Shown: positions 8,604 to 17,396 of the stretch, in pieces
Layout of the letters: the number at the start of each line of letters is the position of its first letter
How positions within the stretch are numbered: the stretch's first letter is position 1
Source: an uncultured Bacillota bacterium
GTDB taxonomy: Bacteria; Bacillota; Clostridia; Christensenellales; UBA1242
Direction: 5' to 3'
Assembly: GCA_900544595.1 (NCBI GenBank)
Contig: UQVQ01000004.1
Span: 1 to 64,000 of the forward strand
Length of the DNA stretch: 64,000 nucleotides
Translations under genes and position numbers: made by a program
The notes under the pieces: generated by a model
The model's input: the letters and a program-made list of their open reading frames with translations, nothing else
Databases searched by the model: none
Told to the model about the DNA's origin: nothing

Positions 8604-9092
8604 TTATTTTTGTTCCTTTTTCTTTTTTGATTCTTTAATAACTTCAATTAAATAATACACAACAAGACAAATAACCCCAACTGTTAAAAAACAATCGGCA
8701 GTGTTAAAAATTGGAAAATTCATAAATTCAAGTTTAATGAAATCCCGAACATAGCCTAAAAAAATTCGGTCAATTAAGTTTCCAACTGCTCCGCCAACAA
8801 TAAGCCCAAGCGAAACATAGAACAAAGCGTTTTTTGTTTTCGATGCAAAAACATAAACTCCAAGCAAAGCAATAATAATAACGGAAATTATAATAAGCGC
8901 AACTGTGCTTCCCGAAAATATACTCCACGCCGCACCTGTGTTTTGTGTGTAGAGAAATTTAAAAAAGCCAGGAATTGCATCTTTGTCGATTCCAACAGTG
9001 AACTTTTTGGCAATTAAATCAAAAATTATGCACGCAATTAAAACAAGCGAGCAAATTAAAAGATTTATAACTTTTCTTCTTTCAAACTTCAT
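8604..9092 (-). CDS. lspA: lipoprotein signal peptidase (signal peptidase II)
   Basis: This 162-residue membrane aspartyl protease cleaves signal peptides of diacylated prolipoproteins. Four hydrophobic segments are visible. The catalytic aspartates lie in GNLIDRIFLGYVRDFI and FNTADCF, and the QNTGAAWSIF motif is present. At least two lipoproteins in this window (19820-21172 and 45034-45810) would be substrates. It starts four bases after sepF ends, without a clear ribosome binding site, so translation is probably coupled. The C-terminus is lysine-rich (KESKKKKEQK). Confidence 0.95.
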   Translation of the reverse strand: MKFERRKVINLLICSLVLIACIIFDLIAKKFTVGIDKDAIPGFFKFLYTQNTGAAWSIFSGSTVALIIISVIIIALLGVYVFASKTKNALFYVSLGLIVGGAVGNLIDRIFLGYVRDFIKLEFMNFPIFNTADCFLTVGVICLVVYYLIEVIKESKKKKEQK

Positions 9093-9096
9093 AATT

Positions 9097-9471
9097 TTAA
9101 TGTTTTAATAAATATATTGATTCCCCTGTTTTTTTAACCTGACCGCCAAGGGCAAACGCTGCGCCAGAGAAAAAGTCGAGCGCATGAGCGCGGTCTTCAT
9201 CTCCAAACTTGGAAAGGTCAATTGTTGCGTTTTCTCCTTTTGCAAAATATCGAACTATATCCTCAATTTCGCTTTGCGATTCTGGCAAATATGCATTTTG
9301 AGAGTTTAGTTCTGTTTTAATTTCCTTAAGATTAAACTTTGCAGAAGGAAGTTCTTGCTTTTTCTCTTTTTTCTTTTCTGTTTCTTCTTTTTGCTTAATC
9401 TCTTGTTTTTCTTCCTTTTCATCTTCGTCCTCAAAACCAATTGCTTTCAAGAACTTATCAAAAAATTTCAT
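9097..9471 (-). CDS. sepF: SepF cell division protein
   Basis: This 124-residue protein has an N-terminal amphipathic membrane anchor (MKFFDKFLKAIGF), a 40-residue lysine/glutamate-rich linker and a C-terminal SepF domain (about 55-124). The domain shows IVRYFAKGENATIDLSK and RAHALDFFSGAAFALGGQV. SepF polymerises into rings, tethers FtsZ to the membrane and recruits later division proteins. RBS GGAG precedes the ATG. Being followed by lspA and rluD matches the usual clostridial order (sepF near lspA). Confidence 0.9.
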   Translation of the reverse strand: MKFFDKFLKAIGFEDEDEKEEKQEIKQKEETEKKKEKKQELPSAKFNLKEIKTELNSQNAYLPESQSEIEDIVRYFAKGENATIDLSKFGDEDRAHALDFFSGAAFALGGQVKKTGESIYLLKH

Positions 9472-9539
9472 ATGTATTCTCCAAAATTTATAATACTCAA
9501 CTTTAATTTTAATGTCAAATTAAAATTTGCCAAAAATTG

Positions 9540-9568
9540 TTGACAACGCGCTTTTTATGTGTTATATA
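9540..9568 (+). promoter_or_regulatory. promoter (TTGACA-N17-TATATA) of rplJ-rplL
   Basis: -35 TTGACA (9540-9545) and -10 TATATA (9563-9568), spacing 17; it drives the L10 leader. Confidence 0.75.
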
Positions 9569-9574
9569 TATTCT

Positions 9575-9730
9575 CGCAAATTAAATATTCCTTTGTCCGA
9601 AGACAGCAAGTGGGGTTTCCCGTAAACGAAAGTGCTTGCCGAGGTGAAGTTAAGAAGAATCCTTTCCTCTTGTGCTTTCGCTTTGGGCATGAGAGGTTTT
9701 ATTTTGTTTGTTCACACAAAATTTAATTAA
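9575..9730 (+). promoter_or_regulatory. ribosomal protein L10 leader
   Basis: This mRNA leader binds L10-(L12)4 and represses its own operon when L10 is in excess. Conserved core text is visible: GAAGACAGCAAGTG near 9599-9612 pairs through GCAAG with CTTGC near 9632-9636, followed by GCCGAGGTGAAG. It ends with an attenuator-type terminator (9666-9700). Confidence 0.85.
9666..9700 (+). terminator. attenuator terminator in the L10 leader
   Basis: CCTCTTGTGC (9666-9675) pairs along its full length, with two G-U pairs, with GCATGAGAGG (9687-9696), followed by TTTTATTTTG. Termination here is probably modulated by L10 binding upstream. Confidence 0.75.
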
Positions 9731-9747
9731 AAGGAGAAATAAACAAA

Positions 9748-10236
9748 GTGAGTGCTAATTTAGAAGCTAAAAAAGAACTTGTTAGCGAAATTAAAGACAA
9801 ACTTTCAAAAGCAAAATCCGTTGTTTTTGTTGACTATCGCGGAATGACCGTTGAAGAAGACACAGCAATGAGAAGCGCTTTTAGAAAAAACAATGCTGAC
9901 TATAAAGTTTACAAAAACCGCCTTGTTCTTCGCGCACTTAACGAACTTGGAATAACTGGTCTTGACGAACAACTCCAAGGAACAAGCGCTCTTGCTTTTG
10001 GCTATGGCGACGAAGTTTCTGCAGCAAAAATTTGTGCAGACACAAATGCTAAAACCCAAAAACTTGAAATTAAATGCGGTCTTTTAGACGGTCAGTTTAT
10101 GTCATCCGATGAAGTTAAAGCTCTTGCTAAAATTCCATCAAGAGAAGAACTTATTGGAAAACTTTTGTTCATTTTCCAAAACCCAATGCGTTCTTTGGCT
10201 GTTGCAGTTAATGAAATTGCAAAGAAAAACGCGTAA
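9748..10236 (+). CDS. rplJ: 50S ribosomal protein L10
   Basis: This 162-residue stalk-base protein carries L7/L12 dimers on the large subunit and regulates its own operon. Typical N-terminal motifs are SVVFVDYRGMTVEE and YKVYKNRLVLRAL; the C-terminal helix that binds L12 is at the end. The start codon is GTG at 9748 with AAGGAG 11 bases upstream. It is followed after 49 bases by rplL. Confidence 0.97.
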   Translation: MSANLEAKKELVSEIKDKLSKAKSVVFVDYRGMTVEEDTAMRSAFRKNNADYKVYKNRLVLRALNELGITGLDEQLQGTSALAFGYGDEVSAAKICADTNAKTQKLEIKCGLLDGQFMSSDEVKALAKIPSREELIGKLLFIFQNPMRSLAVAVNEIAKKNA

Positions 10237-10285
10237 GACGGTTTAAGGAAAAAATAAAAAAAATAAATAATTAGGAGAAATCAAA

Positions 10286-10660
10286 ATGGCAGATTTAAAT
10301 AAATTTATTGAAGAAATCAAAACATTAACAGTTGTTGAACTTAACGACCTTGTTAAAAAATTAGAAGAAGAATTTGGCGTTAGCGCTGCTGCAACATTTG
10401 CAGTTGCTGGCGCAGCTCCAGCTGCAGGAGCAGCTGCTGCTGAAGAAAAAACAGAATTCAATGTTTGCCTTAAAGAAGCAGGAGCAAACAAAATTGCAGT
10501 TATTAAAGTTGCAAGAGAAATAACAGGCCTTGGCCTTTCCGAAGCAAAAGCTTTGGTTGACAACGCTCCATCAGTTCTTAAAGAAAATGTTCCAACTGCA
10601 GAAGCAAAAGAAATGGAAGCAAAACTTAAAGAAGCTGGCGCAACAGTTGAATTAAAGTAA
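10286..10660 (+). CDS. rplL: 50S ribosomal protein L7/L12
   Basis: This 124-residue stalk protein recruits translation GTPases. An N-terminal dimerisation helix (about 1-35) leads into an alanine-rich hinge (about 39-55) and a C-terminal domain with [29 protein letters not shown] precedes the ATG. The operon terminator follows. Confidence 0.98.
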   Translation: MADLNKFIEEIKTLTVVELNDLVKKLEEEFGVSAAATFAVAGAAPAAGAAAAEEKTEFNVCLKEAGANKIAVIKVAREITGLGLSEAKALVDNAPSVLKENVPTAEAKEMEAKLKEAGATVELK

Positions 10661-10693
10661 TTTAGTTAAGAGTTTTTATAATTTTGTGTGAGA

Positions 10694-10725
10694 AAAACCC
10701 GCGAAAAAATCGCGGGTTTTATTTT
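10694..10725 (+). terminator. terminator of rplJ-rplL
   Basis: AAACCCGCG / CGCGGGTTT with a seven-base loop, followed by a T-rich run. Confidence 0.9.
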
Positions 10726-10738
10726 TTAAATTTAATAA

Positions 10739-10763
10739 AAAATCTCTCATCTTGAGAGATTTT
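10739..10763 (-). terminator. terminator of tig-clpP-clpX
   Basis: AAAATCTCTC (10739-10748) / GAGAGATTTT (10754-10763) just after clpX on the minus strand, followed by TTTATTAAA. Confidence 0.8.
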
Positions 10764-10764
10764 A

Positions 10765-12030
10765 CTATGCCGTTTCTTCCTTTTTTTCGCAATAAACAAC
10801 TTCTGGCTTTGCTTTGTTTTCAATAACGTCTTTTGTTATGATGATTTTCTTAACATTATTTCCTGGGGCAAAGAACATAATATCTTGCATTGCCTCTTCA
10901 ATTATTGCACGAAGTCCGCGCGCGCCTGTTTTAAGTTCTTTTGCCTTTTTTGCAACTGCTTTTGTTGCCTCTGGAGTTATGCAAAGCTCAATGTTATCCA
11001 TATTGAAAAGTTTAACATATTGTTTAACGAGCGCATTTTTTGGCTCTGTTAAGATTTTAACAAACGCTTCTTCGTCGAGGTCGTCCAAACTAACAAAAAC
11101 AGGAAGACGCCCAACAAGTTCTGGAATAAGCCCAAACTTAATTAAGTCGCCAGGTTGAACTTGTTTGAGAATGTTAATCTTTTCTTTTTCAACTTTTGTT
11201 TTAATATCGGCGTTAAATCCAAGACTTGAACTGTTAAGTCTTCCCTCAACAATTTTATCAAGTCCAACAAATGCGCCGCCACAAATAAACAAAATGTTTG
11301 TTGTGTCAATTTGAATCATTTCTTGCTGTGGGTGTTTGCGCCCGCCTTGAGGAGGAACGGAAGCAACAGTTGATTCAACAATTTTTAAAAGTGCTTGTTG
11401 AACGCCTTCGCCTGAAACATCGCGTGTTATTGAAACATTTTGACTTTTCTTTGCAAGTTTATCAATTTCATCAACATAAATTATTCCGCGTTCTGCTTGA
11501 GAAATGTCATAGTTTGCGTTTTGAATTAGTTTAAGCAAGATGTTTTCAACATCATCTCCAACATATCCCGCTTCGGTTAATGTTGTTGCATCACACGAAG
11601 CAAAAGGGACATTTAATATCCTTGCAAGCGTTTTTGCAAGAAGAGTTTTTCCGCAACCTGTTGGGCCAACCATTAAAATGTTGCTTTTTTCAAGTTCAAT
11701 TTCGTCTGGTTTCCCCATATGATCGTGTGCGTGAATAACATTATAGTTAATTCGTTTATAGTGGTTATAAACAGCAACTGCCAAAGCTTTTTTTGCTTCA
11801 TCTTGCCCAATTATATATTCATCAAGTTTTTCCTTGATTTCTTGAGGAGCAAGAAGCTTAAGTTCTTTGTCAACTTTTTTTGTTTTGCCGCCAATAAGAT
11901 CTTTGCAAAGAGCAACACATTCTTCGCAAATAAAACTGTTGCCTTCCGGATTCCCAATTAAGCGCCTTGAAGGGCTTTCTGGCTTATCGCAAAAAGAACA
12001 TTTATAAATTTTGTTTTCCATATCATCCAT
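10765..12030 (-). CDS. clpX: ATP-dependent Clp protease ATP-binding subunit ClpX
   Basis: This 421-residue AAA+ unfoldase feeds substrates to ClpP. The N-terminal zinc finger has CSFC (about 10-13) and CEEC, then come Walker A GPTGCGKT (about 119-126), Walker B YVDEID and sensor text including LVGRLPVFV. It lies downstream of tig and clpP in the usual tig-clpP-clpX order. The first ATG (12030) follows a TATAAT with no convincing -35 and no ribosome binding site; the ATG three codons later (12021) is an alternative start, and the choice does not affect any domain. Confidence 0.97.
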   Translation of the reverse strand: MDDMENKIYKCSFCDKPESPSRRLIGNPEGNSFICEECVALCKDLIGGKTKKVDKELKLLAPQEIKEKLDEYIIGQDEAKKALAVAVYNHYKRINYNVIHAHDHMGKPDEIELEKSNILMVGPTGCGKTLLAKTLARILNVPFASCDATTLTEAGYVGDDVENILLKLIQNANYDISQAERGIIYVDEIDKLAKKSQNVSITRDVSGEGVQQALLKIVESTVASVPPQGGRKHPQQEMIQIDTTNILFICGGAFVGLDKIVEGRLNSSSLGFNADIKTKVEKEKINILKQVQPGDLIKFGLIPELVGRLPVFVSLDDLDEEAFVKILTEPKNALVKQYVKLFNMDNIELCITPEATKAVAKKAKELKTGARGLRAIIEEAMQDIMFFAPGNNVKKIIITKDVIENKAKPEVVYCEKKEETA

Positions 12031-12062
12031 ATTATATCGCCAAAAAAATTTTTTAACCCTGT

Positions 12063-12653
12063 TTAGTCTTTCTTTTGTCTTTTTTCAATAACTTTGTCAA
12101 TTAAGCCATATTCTTTTGATTCAAGCGCGCTCATATAGTAATCGCGGTCGGTGTCTTTTTCAACCTGCGAAAGAGGTTTCCCAGTTTGTTCGGAAAGAAT
12201 GTTATTGATTTTAGATTTTATTTTTTGAATTTGTTTTGCTTGAATTTCAATGTCGCTTGCTTGACCTTGCGCCCCGCCAAGAGGTTGGTGGATCATAATT
12301 TCGGCATTTGGAAGAGCAAAACGTTTTCCTTTCGTCCCGCTTGAAAGAAGGAACGCGCCCATTGAAGCCGCAAGTCCAATACAAACTGTTGAAACATCGC
12401 AGCGAATATAGTTCATTGTGTCGTAGATTGCCATTCCAGCCGAAACACTTCCGCCTGGGCTGTTAATATATAAGCAAATATCTTTATCTGGGTTTTTGCC
12501 TTCCAAATAGATAAGTTGCGCAACAACGTTGTTTGCAACTGCATCGTTAATTTCCCCTGTTAAGAAAATTATTCGGTCTTCCAAAAGCCTTGAATAGATG
12601 TCATAGGAGCGCTCGCCGTTTGCGGTTTGGTCAACAACCATTGGAATTAACAT
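12063..12653 (-). CDS. clpP: ATP-dependent Clp protease proteolytic subunit ClpP
   Basis: This 196-residue serine protease forms the 14-mer chamber that works with ClpX. The catalytic triad is visible as S97 (GLAASMG), H122 (MIHQP) and D171 (TDRD). RBS GAGGTG precedes the ATG. It sits 32 bases after tig and 32 before clpX. Confidence 0.98.
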   Translation of the reverse strand: MLIPMVVDQTANGERSYDIYSRLLEDRIIFLTGEINDAVANNVVAQLIYLEGKNPDKDICLYINSPGGSVSAGMAIYDTMNYIRCDVSTVCIGLAASMGAFLLSSGTKGKRFALPNAEIMIHQPLGGAQGQASDIEIQAKQIQKIKSKINNILSEQTGKPLSQVEKDTDRDYYMSALESKEYGLIDKVIEKRQKKD

Positions 12654-12685
12654 TTTTCACCTCTATATTATTTTGTTCCCAAAAT

Positions 12686-13969
12686 TTAAATTATATTGTT
12701 GTTTGTTTTTAAGAAATCTAAGAGTTTTTTCATTAAAATGTCGTTTTGATAGTATGCAATCGTTCTGTTATCCAAAGATTTCTTATAGTCTTCAACAGAT
12801 TTCTTATATTTTTCAGCTGTTTCTTCCAAAACTTTGTCAAGTTCTGCTTCGGTAACAACCATATTTTCTTTCTTAACAAGCGCTTCCAAAACAAGACGAG
12901 TTTTAACAGTTTCTTTTGCTTGCTCTGCTCTTTCTTTTCTTAAATCTTCAACATTAGAGCCAACATATTCTAAGTATTCTTCAAGTTTAATTCCTTGATA
13001 GGAAAGACGCATTTCAAGGTCTTTCATAAAAATGTCAAGTTGTCTTTCAACCAAAATTTCAGGAATTTCAACTTCGCTTCCTTTAACAACTTGGTCGATT
13101 AAATCGTTTTCAACTTTTCTTTCCTTATCTCTTTCAAGTTTTTCTTTAAGACGTTTTTCAATGTCTTTTTTATAATCTTCAAGATTTTCGAATTCACTAA
13201 CATTTGCAGCAAATTCGTCGTTGATTTCTGGAATTTCTTTCTTTTCAAGTTTTTGGACTGTAACTTTGAAAACTGCAGGTTTTCCTGCTAATGATTTTTC
13301 GTGGTAGTTTTCTGGGAATGTTACATTAACATCTTTCTCGTCGCCAACTTTCATTCCAACAATTTGGTCTTCAAAAGTGTCGATAAAACTGTGGGAGCCA
13401 AGTTCAAGGCGATATCCTTGCGCGCTTCCACCGTCAAAAATTTGTCCGTCAACGCTTCCAACAAAATCGATTGTTGCAAAATCTCCAAGTTTTGCTTCGT
13501 CGTTTGATTCAACAAATCTTGCTTGACGTTCGGCAACCTTTTTAAGTTCTTCTTCAACTTCACTTTTCTTAACTTTTTCTTTTCCTCTTTCAACTGTAAG
13601 TCCTGTGTATGCTCCAAGTTTAACTTCTGGCATAAGTGGCGCAGTTGCAACCATAACAATTCCTTCTTTCTCAAACTTTTCAATTTTAACATCTGGTTGT
13701 GAAAGTGGTTCAATGTCTAAATTTGCATCGAGGAATGCGTTATATTCATCAGCAAAAGCAATTTCCAGCGCATAATCGAAGAAAACTCCTTCGCCATATT
13801 GTTTTTCAATAACTTTTCTTGGTGCTTTTCCTTTTCTAAATCCTTGAACGGAATATTTTCCTTTTGTTTCTTCATAGGATTTTTCAACACTTTCTTCCCA
13901 TTTTTCTTGGGAAATTTTGATCTCAACTTCCAACTTATTGTTTTCTTTTGATCTAATCTTGTAACTCAT
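12686..13969 (-). CDS. tig: trigger factor (ribosome-associated chaperone)
   Basis: This 427-residue peptidyl-prolyl isomerase and chaperone meets nascent chains at the ribosome exit. The N-terminal ribosome-binding domain has the GFRKGKAPRKV signature (about 43-53), the FKBP-like domain spans about 150-245 (FATIDFVGSVDG, then FDGG) and the long helical C-terminal arms follow. RBS AAGGAG precedes the ATG. It is first of tig-clpP-clpX. Confidence 0.97.
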   Translation of the reverse strand: MSYKIRSKENNKLEVEIKISQEKWEESVEKSYEETKGKYSVQGFRKGKAPRKVIEKQYGEGVFFDYALEIAFADEYNAFLDANLDIEPLSQPDVKIEKFEKEGIVMVATAPLMPEVKLGAYTGLTVERGKEKVKKSEVEEELKKVAERQARFVESNDEAKLGDFATIDFVGSVDGQIFDGGSAQGYRLELGSHSFIDTFEDQIVGMKVGDEKDVNVTFPENYHEKSLAGKPAVFKVTVQKLEKKEIPEINDEFAANVSEFENLEDYKKDIEKRLKEKLERDKERKVENDLIDQVVKGSEVEIPEILVERQLDIFMKDLEMRLSYQGIKLEEYLEYVGSNVEDLRKERAEQAKETVKTRLVLEALVKKENMVVTEAELDKVLEETAEKYKKSVEDYKKSLDNRTIAYYQNDILMKKLLDFLKTNNNII

Positions 13970-14036
13970 AATTTTCTCCTTAAATATATATTACGCGCCA
14001 ATTATAGCACACTTGCAAAGGCAAATCAAACATTAT

Positions 14037-14864
14037 TTACGAAATTTTATAGATCTTCCCTGGCATTGTTGAAGCAACATCAATGTTAAAGTTTTCTCCA
14101 ACATAAGTTCCCTCTCTTTCCAAAATTGATTTAATTGTTTCGTAGGCAAGAGTTGGATTATTGTTCTCCTTTGAAAGGTGGGAAAGAACAACGCGGCGCG
14201 TTCCTTTTCTTGCTAGTTTTAAAATTGCATTTGCGCTTGCAACATTTGAAAGATGCCCCCTTGACGAAAGAATTCGCCGTTTAAGGCTTGCGCTGTAGTT
14301 AATGTTGTTTTGAAGCATTTTAACATCGTGGTTGGCTTCCAAGAAAACAAGCTCGCTTCCATATATGTTTTCTAAAATTGAATCGGAAATTGCGCCAAGG
14401 TCGGTGCAAATTGAAACGTGCCTCTTTTCATTTTCAATGTTAAATCCAACGCAGCAAGCGCTGTCGTGGGGAACTTTGAAAGCGGAAATTGTTAAATCGC
14501 CAATTTCAAAAGGCGCGCAGGTGAATGAACGCTTTTGCCCTTGCGAAACTTTTTTAAGTTTACTTGAAAGCGCGCCCCATTCATCTTCGTGCGCATAAAC
14601 TCTTGTTCCAAACTTTGTTGCAAAAACATCAATTCCTTTAATGTGGTCGCTATGCTCATGTGTGACCAAAATTCCCGCAATTTCCGAGCCTCTAACTCCA
14701 AGCAGCGAAAGCCTAAGCTCAATTTCCTTGCACGACAAACCAGCATCAACAAGAATTTTCGTTGTTGAGCTTTCAATGTATGTTAAATTACCATCGCTTC
14801 CCGATGAAAGGTTAATAACTCTCACGGGGTTTATTTTAACATTTTGCAAAATGTTTTGCAACAT
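14037..14864 (-). CDS. walJ: WalJ/YycJ-type metallo-beta-lactamase-fold hydrolase
   Basis: This 275-residue MBL-fold protein has the metal motif THEHSDH (about 68-74), an NLSSGSDGN opening typical of YycJ/WalJ, a PHDS motif and a C-terminal VVLSHLSKENN. WalJ-type proteins are putative nucleases linked to DNA replication and cell-wall signalling, but the WalRK partners are absent from the window, so the symbol rests on the family only. It follows the DUF421 gene by 12 bases without a strong ribosome binding site. Confidence 0.8.
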   Translation of the reverse strand: MLQNILQNVKINPVRVINLSSGSDGNLTYIESSTTKILVDAGLSCKEIELRLSLLGVRGSEIAGILVTHEHSDHIKGIDVFATKFGTRVYAHEDEWGALSSKLKKVSQGQKRSFTCAPFEIGDLTISAFKVPHDSACCVGFNIENEKRHVSICTDLGAISDSILENIYGSELVFLEANHDVKMLQNNINYSASLKRRILSSRGHLSNVASANAILKLARKGTRRVVLSHLSKENNNPTLAYETIKSILEREGTYVGENFNIDVASTMPGKIYKIS

Positions 14865-14876
14865 TAAAAGCCAAAT

Positions 14877-15575
14877 TTAGTTTTTCTTTGGCTGTTTTTT
14901 ATAGTGCACATCAAACTCTTTTGTTTTTTCATCATAAAATGCAACAAGAATGTTTTTAAGTTCTTTTTTGTTTTTTATTTTAAGGCTTTGAAAAAGCCAA
15001 TCATTGTTTTTCCCTAAAATCTTAAGATAACTTTCATCAATTTCCCCATCGTTAATTAAAAATTTTTGAAGACTTGCTTTTTTCGCTGGTTTGCCCAAAT
15101 CTTCAATAACTGTTGGCTTTTGCTTTCCAATTGGAAGAACGCTTAAATTCCCGTTTGTTTCAAAAATTGCATAGGCAACATCGGTTAAATTAAAAAAACC
15201 TTTTTCGCGGCAAAGACCAATAACATCATTAACATCAAGTTTCGATTTTTTAAGATTTTTATAGTTTATTTTCCCGTTGTCAATTATGATAATTGGCTTT
15301 CCTCTTAAAAAGCGTTTAAGCGGCAGTGTTGTTCGCTCTAAAAGAGTTATAACATAGCTTATAGCAAGATAAACACTAATTGCAATAACATAATAATACC
15401 AGGGTTGTTCAACATCGGTTGACCATTCCGCAGCAATTGACCCAATTGAAATTCCAATAACATAATCTGTGAAACTAAGTTGGGCAATTTGCTTTTTCCC
15501 AAGAATTTTTGCAACAACAAACATTGCGGCAAAACTGTAAATTGCGTTTAATAAAACAACAATATAATCTGGCAT
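14877..15575 (-). CDS. DUF421 (YetF-like) membrane protein
   Basis: This 232-residue protein has three N-terminal membrane helices (about 2-90) containing GKKQIAQLSFTDYVIGISIGS, the DUF421 hallmark. A soluble C-terminal part follows with RGKPIIIIDNGKIN and LRLEKVDLNDVI-type text (LDVNDVIGLCREKG). B. subtilis homologues of this group (YetF, YdfS, YrbG) are found in spore or cell membranes; the biochemical role is unknown. An in-frame start 15 codons upstream exists, but the family begins at MPDY, and a weak GGGG lies before it. It is next to spoIVA and walJ. Confidence 0.85.
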   Translation of the reverse strand: MPDYIVVLLNAIYSFAAMFVVAKILGKKQIAQLSFTDYVIGISIGSIAAEWSTDVEQPWYYYVIAISVYLAISYVITLLERTTLPLKRFLRGKPIIIIDNGKINYKNLKKSKLDVNDVIGLCREKGFFNLTDVAYAIFETNGNLSVLPIGKQKPTVIEDLGKPAKKASLQKFLINDGEIDESYLKILGKNNDWLFQSLKIKNKKELKNILVAFYDEKTKEFDVHYKKQPKKN

Positions 15576-15609
15576 AAAACCCCAAAAATAATTTTTAACA
15601 AAAATAAAT

Positions 15610-15750
15610 TGTTTAAACAAAAACTTTTTATTTATTTTTATTTATTTTTATTTATTTTTGATAATTATTTTAATTATTTTTTATTTAATAAATTATTTTT
15701 TATTTATTTTTTAATTTATTTTTTAGTTTATTTTTTAATTTTTTTAATAA
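15610..15750. repeat. extreme AT tract with TTTATTTTTA-type direct repeats
   Basis: From about 15610 to 15750 the plus strand is almost only T and A, starting with several tandem copies of a 10-base TTTATTTTTA unit and then degenerating. It lies upstream of DUF421 and downstream of spoIVA. No gene is credible in it. It may be a curved-DNA or UP-like element for the DUF421 promoter; I could not place a convincing -35/-10 pair. Confidence 0.7.
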
Positions 15751-15751
15751 T

Positions 15752-15776
15752 AAAAACGAGGAAAATCCTCGTTTTT
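15752..15776 (-). terminator. terminator of spoIVA
   Basis: AAAAACGAGGA / TCCTCGTTTTT with a 3-base loop, in the AT tract after spoIVA. Confidence 0.85.
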
Positions 15777-15814
15777 AAATTTTTTAATTATTTTTTTTGT
15801 TTTTTAATTATTTA

Positions 15815-17293
15815 TTAAAGTAAAATACAAATAATTCCACCTTTTCCTTCGTTAATAATTCTTCCAAGAGTTTTTCTCATTTTCCGTTGTGCTTCAACTG
15901 GCATTAAAGTTATTTTTGAATCAATCCCTTCTTTAACAAGAGAACTTAAACTCTTTCCAAACATATTTGTTTCCCAAATTGCTTTTGGATTTTGTTCGAA
16001 TTCGCTCATCATATATTTAACCATTTCCTCGCTTTGCGCTTGCGAGCCAACAATTGGGTTAACTTCGGTTTCAATGTCGACGCTCATGATATGCAAACTT
16101 GGCGCGGATGCTTTAAGTTTAACACCAAATTTATTGCCTTGTTTAACAATTTCTGGGTCTTCCAAAGTCATATCTTCAACATTTGGCATAACAACGCCAT
16201 AACCTTTTTCTTTAACATCGGCAAGCGCAAGTTTAATTTTGTCATACTCTGCTTTTGCATGAGCAAGTTGTTTAACATATGAAATAAGGTGGAAGTCGTC
16301 GGTAATTTCTGTGTCGCATTGCTCGGAAAGAACGCGATAGAACAAGCCTGGTTTTGGAGTTACTTCGAAATATACCTTTCCTTCGCCCATTTTAATTGAC
16401 GAAACAACAACTGGTTCGAAATCGTCGCTTTCAAGGAACGCAACATTTGTTTTGTCAATTTGACCAATTTTATTTGCATTTTCGCCAAACTTTTTAACCT
16501 CTTCAACAACATTTGAAATGATTGGGTGATTAAATGAAAGTGCTTGCATCCATTTTGGCATTTTAATCTTGAGCGATTTGATTGGGAACTCCAACAAGAT
16601 TTTTTCAAAAATTTCGTCGATATTATTTTGATTAAGTTTTAAAACATCCATTGGCATAACAGGAACGCCATATTTTGCTTCCAACGATTTTGCAAGTTTT
16701 TTTGCATCGTCGCTTTTTGGCAATTTTGTGTTTAAAACAACAACAAAAGGTTTGTTTTGAGCGGCAAGTTCGCTAACAACTCTTTCTTCCGCTTTAACAT
16801 AACTTGACCTTGGAATGTCGGTTATGCTTCCATCGGTTGTTAGAACAATTCCAATTGTTGAATGCTCGTCGATAACCTTTTTTGTTCCTAGTTCTGCCGC
16901 TTTTTCGAAAGGCATTTCCTCGTCGCTCCAAGGTGTTTTAACAAGTCTTTCCTTTTGATTTTCTTCGTGGCCAAGAGCGCCGTCAATTAAATAGCCAACG
17001 CAGTCTATCATTCGAACATTCATATCAACTTTATCGTCAACACGAATTGCCGCCGCCTTGCTTGGAACAAAGCGAGGTTGAGTTGTCATAATTGTTTTCC
17101 CGTCGGCGCTTTGAGGGAGTTCGTCGATTGTTCTTTGTTTTGTATTTTTATCCTCAATGTTTGGCACAACAAGATTTTGCATGAACTGAGTTATAAATGT
17201 TGATTTTCCGCAACGAACAGGCCCAACAACTCCAACATAAATGTCGCCCCCAGTTCTCTTTGCAATATCTTCATATAGACCATAATTTTCCAT
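15815..17293 (-). CDS. spoIVA: stage IV sporulation protein A (spore coat morphogenetic ATPase)
   Basis: This 492-residue protein has exactly the length of B. subtilis SpoIVA. Walker A GPVRCGKS at 24-31 places the catalytic lysine at K30. The C-terminal end GKGGIICILL matches the family's membrane-surface anchor. SpoIVA polymerises, driven by ATP hydrolysis, on the forespore surface and forms the platform for coat and cortex assembly. RBS GGAGG fixes the start; an in-frame codon 13 residues upstream is not supported. A SigE-like promoter (17320-17349) lies upstream. It is strong evidence that this lineage makes, or recently made, endospores. Confidence 0.96.
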   Translation of the reverse strand: MENYGLYEDIAKRTGGDIYVGVVGPVRCGKSTFITQFMQNLVVPNIEDKNTKQRTIDELPQSADGKTIMTTQPRFVPSKAAAIRVDDKVDMNVRMIDCVGYLIDGALGHEENQKERLVKTPWSDEEMPFEKAAELGTKKVIDEHSTIGIVLTTDGSITDIPRSSYVKAEERVVSELAAQNKPFVVVLNTKLPKSDDAKKLAKSLEAKYGVPVMPMDVLKLNQNNIDEIFEKILLEFPIKSLKIKMPKWMQALSFNHPIISNVVEEVKKFGENANKIGQIDKTNVAFLESDDFEPVVVSSIKMGEGKVYFEVTPKPGLFYRVLSEQCDTEITDDFHLISYVKQLAHAKAEYDKIKLALADVKEKGYGVVMPNVEDMTLEDPEIVKQGNKFGVKLKASAPSLHIMSVDIETEVNPIVGSQAQSEEMVKYMMSEFEQNPKAIWETNMFGKSLSSLVKEGIDSKITLMPVEAQRKMRKTLGRIINEGKGGIICILL

Positions 17294-17319
17294 ATAAAAA
17301 CCTCCAAAAGTGATACTGT

Positions 17320-17349
17320 ATTTTATGGGCAAAAAAAGGGCTTTATGAC
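17320..17349 (-). promoter_or_regulatory. putative SigE (mother-cell) promoter of spoIVA
   Basis: On the minus strand GTCATAAA (17349-17342), 14 bases, then CATAAAAT (17327-17320). The -10 differs from the SigE consensus CATACAAT at one base. This agrees with spoIVA being SigE-controlled in B. subtilis. The -35 begins right after the T-run of the leuS terminator. Confidence 0.55.
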
Positions 17350-17352
17350 AAA

Positions 17353-17379
17353 AAACTCGCCCTTTGTTTAAGGCGAGTT
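17353..17379 (-). terminator. terminator of leuS
   Basis: AACTCGCC / GGCGAGTT stem, followed on the minus strand by TTTTTTG. Confidence 0.85.
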
Positions 17380-17396
17380 AAGGTTTATATTTTTCT

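Noticed and set aside
12031..12036. TATAAT immediately before clpX as a leaderless promoter
   Set aside because: No acceptable -35 at 16-18 bases and the ATG is at gap zero; clpX is more likely expressed from the tig operon.
15609..15818. 69-residue Phe/Tyr/Ile-rich open frame
   Set aside because: Pure product of the AT tract; low complexity and contains the spoIVA terminator.
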